Below are positions 9,321 through 17,905 of a DNA stretch of 60,771 nucleotides, piece after piece. How positions within the stretch are numbered: the stretch's first letter is position 1; every line of letters starts with the position of its first letter. The notes under the pieces are model-generated. The model worked only from the letters and a program-made list of their open reading frames with translations. It was not told where the DNA came from and did no database searches. Position numbers and translations under genes: made by a program. This DNA comes from Atopobium sp. UBA1382 (lineage in GTDB: Bacteria > Actinomycetota > Coriobacteriia > Coriobacteriales > Atopobiaceae). The stretch covers positions 1 to 60,771 of the forward strand of contig DBQY01000004.1 in NCBI GenBank assembly GCA_002305805.1. Reading direction: 5' to 3'.

Positions 9321-9958
9321 CGGCTTCGCTGCGGGCGAGCCTCTGGCCGCCGTCCTTCTCGGCAGCAATCTTTGACTTTGACGGCACGCTCGCCGAGACC
9401 TGGCCGCTCTGGCACCGGGTCGACGAGATCTTCTTTGCCACACGCGGACTCCCCTTTGATGAGGACGCCTCGACCACGCTGGCAACGCTCGGCTTTGCCG
9501 CGGGCGCGCAGTGGTGCGTCGAGCGCTACCGACTTCGCGACGAGGTTGCCGACATCGTGGACGAGTGGAACCGCCTGGGAGCCGCGCTCTACGAGAACGA
9601 GGTCCGCCTGCGCCCCGGCGCCGAGGCGTACGTGCGCGCGCTGCGCTCTCGCGGGGTGCGCGTGGGGCTGGCCACCACCAACGACCCGCACGTGCTCGGC
9701 GCAATGCGCCACGTGGACGTGTATGCGCTCTTCGACGCAGTGGTCTGCGGGCGCGAGGTGGCGCACGGCAAGGATCACCCCGACATCTACCTCGAGGCTG
9801 CCCGGCGCCTGGGGACGGAGCCTGCGGGCTGCGTCGTCTTCGAGGACATCCTGCCCGGAACGCTCTCGGCGGCGCGTGCCGGCATGACCACGGTCGCCGT
9901 GGCCAGCAGCGACCCGCGCCAGCCCTCCGCCGAGCTGCGACGCACGGCGGACCTGTGA
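9317..9958 (+). CDS. HAD hydrolase, beta-phosphoglucomutase/phosphatase-like
   Basis: 213 residues. Motif I is FDFDGTLAE with D20 and D22; motif II is the threonine in GLATTN; motif III is the lysine in GKDHPDIYLEA; motif IV is FEDILPG with E176 and D177. The helical cap and the FED variant of motif IV match the subfamily containing beta-phosphoglucomutase and small-molecule phosphatases. The substrate is not predictable. The start overlaps the preceding stop by four bases (ATGA). Confidence 0.88.
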   Translation: MTASLRASLWPPSFSAAIFDFDGTLAETWPLWHRVDEIFFATRGLPFDEDASTTLATLGFAAGAQWCVERYRLRDEVADIVDEWNRLGAALYENEVRLRPGAEAYVRALRSRGVRVGLATTNDPHVLGAMRHVDVYALFDAVVCGREVAHGKDHPDIYLEAARRLGTEPAGCVVFEDILPGTLSAARAGMTTVAVASSDPRQPSAELRRTADL

Positions 9959-10003
9959 ATCGACGGCTGGGAGGGCCTTCTCGAGTAGGGGTCCCTCTCG
10001 GCG

Positions 10004-10131
10004 TTTGCATCGTTGCGGCGCTGAGGCGCGCGTCATCCGCAGACTGTCGCCTTTGGGGCATCTTTGGCCCAGAAACGTCCCCGGGATGCGTAAAAAACGA
10101 CAGTCTGGCCGGGGCCCTACGCCGATGCAAA
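10004..10131. repeat. Nested palindrome, family D, copy 1
   Basis: Outer arms TTTGCATCG (10004-10012) and CGATGCAAA (10123-10131) enclose inner arms CAGACTGTCG (10040-10049) and CGACAGTCTG (10098-10107). The inner arms start 58 bases apart, exactly as at 56219/56277. The sequence between the inner arms differs between the two copies, which suggests that the arms and their spacing are what is kept. Confidence 0.8.
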
Positions 10132-10191
10132 AGCCTTTTGGCAGACGGACGGGCGCCGTCGTGGCATGCTGGGAGGCAGAGAGGAGGCGCC

Positions 10192-10764
10192 ATGACGAGG
10201 CTGGACAAGGAGACCATCGGGCGACGGATCGCCGAGCTGCGCGATGCGCGCGGCTGGAGCCAGGAGGAGCTGGCCGAGCGCCTGCACGTCTCGAGACAGA
10301 CCGTCAGCAACTGGGAGCGAGGCAAGACGCTCGTTGACGTGCAGAGCCTGGCGGCGATGGCGGGCGAGGTGGGGCGCCCGTTGTCGGAGCTCCTCGGCGA
10401 GGAGCAGGTGCGGGCGGCCCGGCAGGGCACCGAGGCGGCGCGGCGCGAGCTCGGGGTCATCTATGGAGCGCTCGCACTCCTCTGGGTCCCGGCGATCGCG
10501 CTCGACCTTACCGAGCGCATCAGCGGTACGAACCTCCTCTGGGTCTGGTGCGCACTGCTCGTCGTTTGCGCGCCGCTCGCCTGGCGGGCATGGCGGCTCG
10601 AGCGTGACTACGACCTGCGCGTAACCCGCGAGGTGGCGCGCTTCATCGAGACCGGGGGGCTGCCCACAGGCAACGAGCGCCCCAGGGGTCACCGTGTGCT
10701 TGGGTTCATCGGAGTCGTCGTTGTCTTCCTCCTCGTGGACGCGCTGCTGGACGTCATTTTCTAG
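10192..10764 (+). CDS. HTH (XRE) regulator with membrane anchor
   Basis: 190 residues. Residues about 10-64 are a classic Cro/C1 helix-turn-helix (SQEELAERLHVSRQTVSNWE). Three hydrophobic helices follow (from VIYGALALLWVPAIALDL, from LLWVWCALLVVCAPLAW, and the C-terminal VVVVFLLVDALLDVIF), so the DNA-binding domain is probably tethered to the inner membrane. This layout is common in Gram-positive regulators of unknown signal. GAGGAGG lies just before the ATG. It stands alone after a family D palindrome that could be part of its control region. Target genes are unknown. Confidence 0.88.
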   Translation: MTRLDKETIGRRIAELRDARGWSQEELAERLHVSRQTVSNWERGKTLVDVQSLAAMAGEVGRPLSELLGEEQVRAARQGTEAARRELGVIYGALALLWVPAIALDLTERISGTNLLWVWCALLVVCAPLAWRAWRLERDYDLRVTREVARFIETGGLPTGNERPRGHRVLGFIGVVVVFLLVDALLDVIF

Positions 10765-10774
10765 GCGGGCGCGC

Positions 10775-10780
10775 TACAAT
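10775..10780 (+). promoter_or_regulatory. Candidate -10 box of a possibly leaderless mRNA
   Basis: TACAAT ends six bases before the ATG at 10787, and no Shine-Dalgarno sequence is present. Transcription starting about seven bases past the -10 would begin at or next to the start codon. The -35 region is weak. Confidence 0.45.
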
Positions 10781-10786
10781 GCGCGC

Positions 10787-11455
10787 ATGACGAGAAGAAC
10801 CACAATCTGGACCCTGTTCGCGGGCGGAGCGTCCGGCATCCCCGTCGAGGTGGAGCGCAAGCGCGTGCGTCGGCTCAACCTGCGGGTGTGCGCGGATGGC
10901 TCGGCACACCTGTCCGTTCCCGCTCGCTGCTCACTCGCCGAGGCGCAGCGCTTCCTGGATGCGCACGAGGCCTGGCTGCGCAACCATGTCCGGCTCCGGG
11001 AGGCACGCGCCGCCGCGCCCGATGACGGCCTCGTCCCGCTCTGGGGCGCGCTCGTGCCGCTGCCCGCCGGGACCGCCCCCGACGAGCTCTACCGCACCGA
11101 GCTGGCCGCACGGCTGCCCGAGGTCGCCGCGCGCATGGAGTCCGCGCTCGGCGTGCGCGCCGCCAGCTGGCAGCTGCGCGTCATGTCCACGCGCTGGGGC
11201 TCGTGCACGCCCAAAACCGCACGCATCCGCGTCAACGTGCGCCTGGCCGCCTACCCGCCCACCTGCCTGGACTACGTTGTGACCCACGAGCTCACGCACC
11301 TCCTGGAGCCGAGCCACAACGAACGGTTCCATGCCCTTCTCGCCCGCGCGTACACAGACGAACGAGGAGCTCGCGCTCTGCTTCGCCGTCCGGCGCGCGA
11401 CGTTGCCGCCGATTCGTCCCCAATCGTTAACGCCGATGAAACAAACTCTGGGTAA
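10787..11455 (+). CDS. YgjP-like zinc metallopeptidase (SprT/M48-like)
   Basis: 222 residues. The zinc-binding HExxH motif is HELTH (167-171), followed by LLEPSHNERFH, which supplies the usual third ligand region of the YgjP (DUF45) family. The upstream WGSC (in TRWGSCTPKTARIRVN) is also a family mark. The N-terminal half is a beta-rich region typical of the family. It is probably a cytosolic zinc peptidase; substrates are unknown. The start lacks a ribosome site and lies next to a -10 box, so leaderless expression is possible. The last 30 residues after ARAYTDERGAR look unlike family members and could reflect C-terminal drift. Confidence 0.85.
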   Translation: MTRRTTIWTLFAGGASGIPVEVERKRVRRLNLRVCADGSAHLSVPARCSLAEAQRFLDAHEAWLRNHVRLREARAAAPDDGLVPLWGALVPLPAGTAPDELYRTELAARLPEVAARMESALGVRAASWQLRVMSTRWGSCTPKTARIRVNVRLAAYPPTCLDYVVTHELTHLLEPSHNERFHALLARAYTDERGARALLRRPARDVAADSSPIVNADETNSG

Positions 11456-11490
11456 GCTGCCCTCAATCGTCTCCGAACGGAAGGCTGTCA

Positions 11491-11586
11491 ATGTCCCGCT
11501 TCGCGCACATCGATCTTCTCGGCGCCCAGCAGCTCGCTGGCGCTCGCGCGTGGTGGTGGACAAGGACGACTCCCCTCTCGGACTGA
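11491..11586 (+). CDS. trpL: trp leader peptide (WWW attenuation peptide)
   Basis: 31 codons: ATG at 11491 with GGAAGG about seven bases upstream, TGA at 11584-11586. Codons 21-23 (11551-11559) are three consecutive TGG tryptophan codons, in the context ARAWWWTRTT. A terminator hairpin begins 24 bases after the stop and trpB follows. Three adjacent Trp codons in a short ORF directly before a tryptophan gene is the classic design for ribosome-mediated attenuation; related WWW leaders are known in other actinobacteria. Stalling at the Trp codons would favour the alternative pairing described for the attenuator. Confidence 0.9.
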   Translation: MSRFAHIDLLGAQQLAGARAWWWTRTTPLSD

Positions 11587-11644
11587 CGAGGCCACTCACG
11601 CATACATAAGGGCCCTCGGACTCAGTTCCGGGGGCCCTTTTCTT
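11583..11644 (+). terminator. Trp attenuator: terminator with overlapping antiterminator
   Basis: The terminator stem GGGCCCTCGGA (11610-11620) pairs with TCCGGGGGCCC (about 11627-11637) and is followed by TTTTCTT. The left arm can instead pair with CTGACGAGGCC (11583-11593), which overlaps the leader stop codon, giving a mutually exclusive antiterminator. A ribosome stalled at 11551-11559 would leave that segment free; one that reaches the stop codon would cover it. Confidence 0.85.
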
Positions 11645-11678
11645 GTGCGCGAAGAACCGACTGCGAAAGGAGCGCGTC

Positions 11679-13064
11679 ATGACCGGCACCACCCCCTACC
11701 GCACCTACCTCAGCGAGCAGCAGATCCCGACCGCCTGGTACAACCTGCGCGCCAACATGCCCGAGAAGCCCGAGCCCATGCGGCTGCCCAACGGCGCCGT
11801 GGCCACGCACGCCGACCTCGCCCCCGTCTTTGCCGACGCCCTGATCGACCAGGAGCTCGACGACGAGACCGCCTACTTCGAGATCCCGGAGCCGGTGCGC
11901 GAGATGTACAAGGTCTACCGCCCGAGCCCGCTCTGCCGCGCGTACAACCTCGAGCGCGCGCTGGACACGCCCGCTCGCATCTACTACAAGTTCGAGGGCA
12001 ACAACACGAGCGGCTCGCACAAGCTGAACTCCGCGCTCGCCCAGGCCTACTACGCCGCTGCACAGGGCCTCACCAACATCACCACCGAGACGGGTGCCGG
12101 CCAGTGGGGCACCGCCCTCGCCGAGGCCGCCGCGCACTATGGCCTTGACCTCGACGTCTTCATGGTGAGGTGCTCCTACGAGCAGAAGCCGTTCCGTCGC
12201 AACATCATGGAGACCTTTGGCGCCACGGTGACGCCCTCGCCGAGCGACACAACCGAGGCCGGCCGACGCATCCTCGCCGCCCACCCCGGCTCCACCGGAT
12301 CGCTCGGCACTGCCATCTCCGAGGCCGTGGAGCGCGCACTCCACGTGCCCGAGAACCGCGGCCGCTACCAGCTCGGCAGCGTCCTCAACCAGGTGGTGCT
12401 GCACCAGAGCGTGATCGGCCTCGAGAGCTACGAGGCCCTGCGCGAGCTGGGCGAATACCCGGACATCGTGATCGGCTGTGCGGGGGGCGGCTCCAACCTC
12501 GGCGGCCTCATCGCCCCGTTCATGCGCGACAAGCTGCGCGGCGAGCGCCCCGACACGCGCTTCATCGCGGTGGAGCCCGCGAGCTGCCCCTCGCTCACGC
12601 GCGGGCGCTACGCCTACGACTTCGCCGACACCGGCCAGACCTGCCCGCTGTGCAAGATGTACACGCTCGGCAACGGCTTCATTCCGAGCCCCGATCATGC
12701 GGGCGGGCTGCGCTACCACGGCATGAGCCCCATCGTCTCCAAGCTCAAGCACGACGGCTACCTCGAGGCCATCGCCGTGCGCCAGACCGACGTCTTCGAG
12801 GCTGGCGAGAAGTTCGCCAAGCTGGAGACCATCCTGCCGGCTCCTGAGAGCTCCCACGCCATCCTCGCCGCCATCCGTGAGGCGGAGAAGTGTCGCGAGA
12901 CCGGCGAGGCCAAGACCATCCTCTTTGGCCTTACGGGCACCGGGTACTTCGACATGGTCGCCTACGACCGCTACAACCGCGGCGAGATGGAGGACCACAT
13001 TCCCACCGACGAGGAGCTCGAGGCCGGATTCGCCACGATTCCGAGCATCCCGGGGATTCAGTAG
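11679..13064 (+). CDS. trpB: Tryptophan synthase beta-like chain, TrpB2 type
   Basis: 461 residues, the length of TrpB2 rather than classical TrpB (about 400). The PLP lysine is K115 in NTSGSHKLNSA; GAGQW follows at 139-143; the phosphate loop is CAGGGSNLGG. TrpB2 enzymes join indole, or phosphoserine in some archaea, with serine to give tryptophan. It stands alone with no trpA or other trp gene here, so it may use free indole, for instance scavenged in the gut; that is inference. Control by the WWW leader directly supports a tryptophan role. AAAGGAG precedes the ATG. Confidence 0.92.
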   Translation: MTGTTPYRTYLSEQQIPTAWYNLRANMPEKPEPMRLPNGAVATHADLAPVFADALIDQELDDETAYFEIPEPVREMYKVYRPSPLCRAYNLERALDTPARIYYKFEGNNTSGSHKLNSALAQAYYAAAQGLTNITTETGAGQWGTALAEAAAHYGLDLDVFMVRCSYEQKPFRRNIMETFGATVTPSPSDTTEAGRRILAAHPGSTGSLGTAISEAVERALHVPENRGRYQLGSVLNQVVLHQSVIGLESYEALRELGEYPDIVIGCAGGGSNLGGLIAPFMRDKLRGERPDTRFIAVEPASCPSLTRGRYAYDFADTGQTCPLCKMYTLGNGFIPSPDHAGGLRYHGMSPIVSKLKHDGYLEAIAVRQTDVFEAGEKFAKLETILPAPESSHAILAAIREAEKCRETGEAKTILFGLTGTGYFDMVAYDRYNRGEMEDHIPTDEELEAGFATIPSIPGIQ

Positions 13065-13109
13065 CGAGAACGGGTGGGGCGAGCCGTCGGCTCGCCCCAC
13101 CCGTTCTCG
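13065..13109. terminator. Perfect 21-bp hairpin after trpB
   Basis: A perfect 21-bp inverted repeat (left arm begins CGAGAACGGGTGGGG) with a 3-base loop starts on the base after the trpB stop codon. The following tract (CACTTTG) is poor in T, so it may stop RNA decay rather than terminate, or act with the mirror array just downstream. Confidence 0.6.
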
Positions 13110-13327
13110 CACTTTGACCGCTCGTGATGAATACCGTGCCTCCCGGCTGCAAAACAAGCGTTCGTGACGAACGATATTTCGTCTTTATTCAACGACGGAT
13201 TCTATTTCCCCATATAAGGTGATAGAAGGTCGAACCATGTGAACGTACATCGGCGAAATCATTCATCATGAGCAACAGTTTTGCAGACGGAATCATCCCG
13301 ATTCATCACGAGCGGCACTTTTGCAGA
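13109..13327. repeat. Mirror array, family F (40-base register)
   Basis: Four units. Two leftward copies have the core GCTCGTGATGAAT (13120) and GTTCGTGACGAAC (13160); two rightward copies have ATTCATCATGAGC (13261) and ATTCATCACGAGC (13301), each followed by a TTTTGCAG motif. Both halves step by exactly 40 bases. The middle 80 bases are AT-rich with no clear unit. The layout is the same mirrored design as family A with unrelated sequence. Confidence 0.8.
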
Positions 13328-13346
13328 CATTTTGCCGGACCAAAAC

Positions 13347-13385
13347 CAAAAAGGGGACGGGACGCAGCTCGCGCGTCCCGTCCCC
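13347..13385 (-). terminator. Intrinsic terminator after cstA
   Basis: Read leftward, a 12-bp stem GGGGACGGGACG/CGTCCCGTCCCC with a 9-base loop is followed by TTTTT. Confidence 0.9.
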
Positions 13386-13413
13386 ACTCCATTGCCGTCA
13401 GGCAAGAAGAGGC

Positions 13414-15207
13414 CTACTGGCCGCAGTTCGTGCGACCGAGGTCGGACCACTCGGGGTCCTCATCGGGAATGGAGCCGGCAGCCTTGCCGAAGAGCTCCTT
13501 CAGGCAGTTGTAGGCAACGATCAGGCCGAGCACCACGAGCAGGATCGCAAAGACGAGCTGCAGGCCAGAGGTGGCGATCACCGCCGCACCGCTTGCGGAA
13601 AGCGCGCTCACGCAGCCGATGATGCTCTGGACGAGCGAGGTGAAGGTGCTCACCAGCAGGAACGCCACGGGCACGTAGAGCATGAAGCCCTTGCGACCGG
13701 TGCACTTGCAGAAGACCGCGAGCATGATCATCGTCATGCCGCCGAGCAGCTGGTTGGACGCGCCAAAGAGCGGCCAGATGTTGTTATATCCGCCAAAGGC
13801 GAGCGCGAGTCCCAGCGCCAGCGTGAGCACCGTGGCAACCCAGGTGTTGGAGAAGAACTTGGCGGCACCCGTCGCGTCGGCACCCGCCTCCTCCGCCGCA
13901 TCGTTGCTCTTGGCGAAGAACTCCTGGAACGAAAGGCGACCGATACGCGCCACGGCGTCAACCGAGGTGAGTGCCAGGGCAGAGACGCACATCGTCATGT
14001 AGACGGTAGCGAGCGTGCCGTCCACGCCAAAGGCCATCATGCCGCGCGCCACGCCCTGAGAGAAGATCTGGAACGGGGTGCCCACCGCGGCACCATCGGC
14101 GCCACTGGTGTTGATCTGCGAGAACATGATGGCAGCGAACACGATTGCCAGCACGCCCACAAAGGACTCGAGCACCATGGCGCCATAGCCGACGGGCAGC
14201 GCATCCTTCTCGTTCGACACCTGCTTGGAGGACGTGTTGGTGGAGACGAGGCTGTGGAAGCCAGAGAGCGCGCCGCACGCGACGGAGACGAAGAGCAGCG
14301 GGAAGACGTAGCTGCCCTTGGCCGCGAGCTCGCTGAGGTCGGCGACCATCGGAGCGGTCATATTCGCCTGACCGTTAGCCCCGAGGACGAAGATGCCGAG
14401 CACGGCGCAGACAATCATGACGAGCATCATGATCGAAGTGAGGTAGTCACGCGGCTGCTTGAGCGTCTGAATCGGCATGGCGGCCGCAAAGAGCAGGTAC
14501 ACCGTGATGACGGCGAACCAGCCGAGCTTGTCCAGGTACACGGGAACCTGCATGCCCACGGCGAACATGAGCACGAAGAGAACCACTGCCAGCAGGAGCT
14601 CCTTCCACCCGGACAGGCCAAAGCGGCGGTTGATCCAGCCGAAGGCAATGGCCACAAAGGTGAACAGGATCGAGATCGTGCCGGCGGCGCCGCCAGCATA
14701 GGATGCGGCAGCGTCAACGGCACCCGCGGCGTCGAAGGTCGCCTTGAACGTGCCGGCGACCATGTCCACGAAGGCTGCGATCACGATGATCGTGAAGAGC
14801 CAGCTGAACAGCAGGAACAGACGACGCCCGGTGCGCCCGATGTACTTCTCGATGAGCTGCGCGAGCGACTTGCCGTTGTTGCGCATGGAAGCATAGAGCG
14901 CGCCGAAGTCGTGCACGGCACCAAAGAAGATGCCGCCGACGAGCACCCACAGCAGCACCGGCAGCCAGCCGAACATCATCGCGGCGATGGTGCCCGTGAC
15001 GGGGCCCGCGCCGCAGATGGAGCTGAACTGGTGCGAGAAGACCGTAAAGCACGAGGCAGGCGAGAAGTTCTTCCCGTCCTCCATGCGACGCGCGGGCGTG
15101 AGCGCCTCTGCGTCGATGCCCCACGTGCGCGCGAGCCAGCGGCCGTAGAGCAGGTACCCGGCGACCAGGACCACGGCCGCGACGAGCACGATAACGATTC
15201 CGTTCAT
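13414..15207 (-). CDS. cstA: CstA-type carbon starvation permease
   Basis: 597 residues with about 15-16 hydrophobic segments and the family's N-terminal layout (IVIVLVAAVVLVAGYLLYGRWLA, then ARRMEDGKNFSPAS and the conserved FSHQFSSICGAGPVTGTI). Family members import peptides or pyruvate; BtsT/CstA of E. coli are pyruvate transporters. The C-terminal CstA domain is complete. The start at 15207 is preceded by GGGAGGG. It is monocistronic, divergent from the response regulator, with a strong terminator. The substrate here is inferred only from family. Confidence 0.94.
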   Translation of the reverse strand: MNGIVIVLVAAVVLVAGYLLYGRWLARTWGIDAEALTPARRMEDGKNFSPASCFTVFSHQFSSICGAGPVTGTIAAMMFGWLPVLLWVLVGGIFFGAVHDFGALYASMRNNGKSLAQLIEKYIGRTGRRLFLLFSWLFTIIVIAAFVDMVAGTFKATFDAAGAVDAAASYAGGAAGTISILFTFVAIAFGWINRRFGLSGWKELLLAVVLFVLMFAVGMQVPVYLDKLGWFAVITVYLLFAAAMPIQTLKQPRDYLTSIMMLVMIVCAVLGIFVLGANGQANMTAPMVADLSELAAKGSYVFPLLFVSVACGALSGFHSLVSTNTSSKQVSNEKDALPVGYGAMVLESFVGVLAIVFAAIMFSQINTSGADGAAVGTPFQIFSQGVARGMMAFGVDGTLATVYMTMCVSALALTSVDAVARIGRLSFQEFFAKSNDAAEEAGADATGAAKFFSNTWVATVLTLALGLALAFGGYNNIWPLFGASNQLLGGMTMIMLAVFCKCTGRKGFMLYVPVAFLLVSTFTSLVQSIIGCVSALSASGAAVIATSGLQLVFAILLVVLGLIVAYNCLKELFGKAAGSIPDEDPEWSDLGRTNCGQ

Positions 15208-15333
15208 GTGTTTCCCTCCCTAGTACGTTGGAGCCTCGGACATGTTGCGCGCGCAGCAACTCAGTTCCCTTCACAGTTCCGACATAGTTTCTGACCGCTA
15301 ACCGGTGCGAAACATACCGTTCACAGGAGGAGC

Positions 15334-15378
15334 GTGACGAAAGGGTCACGGGACCGCGTCCTTCTCGGCCCCTATACT
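15334..15378 (+). promoter_or_regulatory. Response-regulator promoter with GTGAC-N6-GTCAC operator
   Basis: An inverted repeat GTGAC (15334-15338), six bases, GTCAC (15345-15349) lies 23 bases before a -10 box TATACT (15373-15378). The same inverted repeat recurs before the ABC transporter at 17140-17155, suggesting that the regulator encoded here controls both promoters. The 10-mer GTCCTTCTCG (15358-15367) sits between operator and -10. Confidence 0.55.
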
Positions 15379-15404
15379 CGGATACAGGAAACGAAGGGAG
15401 GACC

Positions 15405-16085
15405 ATGCTGCGCATACTGCTCGCGGAGGACGACCCGCTGATCGTAGAGGGGCTCTCCGAGCTCCTGGCCAACGAAGGCTACGCCGTGCTGTCCTCCCCC
15501 ACCCAGTCCGGCGCCGTGGAAATCGCCTGCGCGCCGCACGCCGACATCGCGCTGGCGCTCGTGGACCTCACGCTGGCCGAGGGCAGCGGGTTTGCCGTCT
15601 GCAACGCGATCAAGCACGTGACGCCCGAGGTCCCCGTGATCTTCCTCACCGCCGCAGACGACGAGCTCTCCACCGTGACGGGCCTCGGCATGGGTGCGGA
15701 CGACTACATCGCCAAGCCCTTCCGCCCGCGAGAGCTCGTAGCACGCGTGCAGGCCGCCATCCGCCGCGCCCGCCCGGAGCGCTCAATGCTCTCTTTGGGC
15801 CCGGTGACCATCGACCTCGACCGTGCCCGCGCCGAGAAGAACGGTAAGGAGGTGCCGCTCTCTGCACTGGAGTACCGTCTCCTGCTGCTCTTCGCCAAGA
15901 ACGCGGGCAGGGTCGTCACGCGCGACATGATCCGCGACGCCCTCTGGGATGACGCCGGCGCCTACGTGGAGGAGAACACGCTCTCCGTCTACATCAAGCG
16001 CCTGCGCGACAAGCTCGAGGACGACCCGACGGACCCGCACCTGATTGTCACCGTCCGTGGTATGGGTTATCGGGCCCAGGGTTAG
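15405..16085 (+). CDS. OmpR-family response regulator
   Basis: 226 residues. The receiver domain has acidic D9/D10, phosphoacceptor D54 (LVDLTLAEG), T82 and K104. Residues about 128-226 are the winged helix ending in IVTVRGMGYRAQG. GGGAGG precedes the ATG. A histidine kinase follows 21 bases later, then an ABC ATPase and a two-domain FtsX permease. That set is typical of the BceRS-BceAB family, which senses and removes cell-wall-active peptides such as bacitracin; this is inference from context. Confidence 0.93.
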   Translation: MLRILLAEDDPLIVEGLSELLANEGYAVLSSPTQSGAVEIACAPHADIALALVDLTLAEGSGFAVCNAIKHVTPEVPVIFLTAADDELSTVTGLGMGADDYIAKPFRPRELVARVQAAIRRARPERSMLSLGPVTIDLDRARAEKNGKEVPLSALEYRLLLLFAKNAGRVVTRDMIRDALWDDAGAYVEENTLSVYIKRLRDKLEDDPTDPHLIVTVRGMGYRAQG

Positions 16086-16105
16086 CGCGGGCGGGCGACA
16101 GACGC

Positions 16106-17143
16106 ATGCTGCTCAGAAACACAGAGGTCAGACGCACGGTGGTCGTCTTTCTCGTCGTGGGCGTCGCGGGGGCCGGCGCGGCGTGGGCACTTGCGGGCAC
16201 AACTGCCGCCGCCGTGGTTGCCGCGACCGTCGCGGTCCTTCTCGCCATCCATCTCGTAGCAACCTGGCGGCGCTACCGCCGCATCGCGCACATGGCGGAG
16301 CAGGTCGACGCCGTGCTCCACGGTGAGCGCGACGTGAGCTTCGAGCGAATGCGCGAGGGCGAGCTCGCCGTCCTGGCCTCCGAGCTGGACAAGATGCGCA
16401 GCCGCCTCGAGCTTGCCAACGAGGACCTGCTGCGCGAGAAGGGCGCGCTCGCGGACGCGCTGGCCGACGTCTCGCACCAGATCAAAACGCCGCTCACGAG
16501 CCTCACGCTCATGACGTCGCTCACGCGCGGGGCACTCGTCGCCGACGGCACGCATCCGGGCGAGGTCAAGCGCCTGCGAACGATGGAACGGCTCGAGGGC
16601 CGCGTGGAGTGGCTCGTGTCGAGCCTGCTCAAGCTCGCGCGCATCGACGCAGGCGTGGTGAGCTTCGCGCGGGCGCGTGTTGACGGCACCGAGCTCGTGG
16701 CGCGCGCGACCGAGCCGCTGGAGATCGCCGCCGAGCTGGCGGGTGTGGAGCTTGTGCGTGAGGTGCAGCCGGGCGCCGGCTTTACGGGAGACCTCGCCTG
16801 GACGGCGGAAGCCCTCGAGAACGTGCTCAAGAACTGCCTCGAGCACACGCCGGCGGGCGGGCGCGTGAGCGTGAGCGCGAGCGAGGACGCACTGGCCTTC
16901 CGCCTGCGCGTGGAGGACAGCGGGCCCGGAATCGCGGAAGATGATCTGCCGCACGTCTTCGAGCGCTTCTACCGCGGCGGCGCGGCGGGCGCGGACGGCT
17001 CCGAGGTCGACCTCGGCGGCGTGGGCATCGGCCTCGCTCTGGCCAAGAGCCTCGTCACCGCGCAGGGCGGCTCCATCCGCGCCGGCAACGCCCCCGGCGG
17101 CGGCGCCCGCTTCGACGTCGTCTTCTTCAAGGCCATCGTGTGA
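16106..17143 (+). CDS. Sensor histidine kinase
   Basis: 345 residues. Two close N-terminal helices (about 10-31 and 34-53) with almost no external loop mark an intramembrane-sensing type. A HAMP-like linker precedes the dimerisation helix with H124 in SHQIKTPL. The ATP-binding domain has N243 (N box), DSGPGI (271-276) and GVGIGL (305-310). The lack of a sensor domain fits BceS-type kinases that read the state of their partner ABC transporter. The start has only a weak ribosome site; it follows the regulator closely. Confidence 0.92.
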   Translation: MLLRNTEVRRTVVVFLVVGVAGAGAAWALAGTTAAAVVAATVAVLLAIHLVATWRRYRRIAHMAEQVDAVLHGERDVSFERMREGELAVLASELDKMRSRLELANEDLLREKGALADALADVSHQIKTPLTSLTLMTSLTRGALVADGTHPGEVKRLRTMERLEGRVEWLVSSLLKLARIDAGVVSFARARVDGTELVARATEPLEIAAELAGVELVREVQPGAGFTGDLAWTAEALENVLKNCLEHTPAGGRVSVSASEDALAFRLRVEDSGPGIAEDDLPHVFERFYRGGAAGADGSEVDLGGVGIGLALAKSLVTAQGGSIRAGNAPGGGARFDVVFFKAIV

Positions 17144-17196
17144 CAGATCCGTCACTCGCGCGTCACGCGCGCGCAGGGTGCCTCCCCCACCATAGA
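17140..17196 (+). promoter_or_regulatory. ABC operon promoter with GTGAC/GTCAC repeats
   Basis: GTGAC (17140-17144), six bases, GTCAC (17151-17155) repeats the element before the response regulator; a third half-site GTCAC (17162-17166) lies 11 bases on from the second. The -10 box TAGAAT is at 17191-17196, 24 bases after the last half-site, against 23 at the other promoter. Confidence 0.6.
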
Positions 17197-17222
17197 ATTG
17201 TCGACAAGACCAGGGAGGCAGC

Positions 17223-17903
<681 letters not shown>

Positions 17904-17905
17904 CC

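Noticed and set aside
7029..10460. A 1143-codon antisense open frame
   Set aside because: It is opposite four genes with recognisable families and good starts, and its translation is low-complexity R/G/A sequence with no domain.
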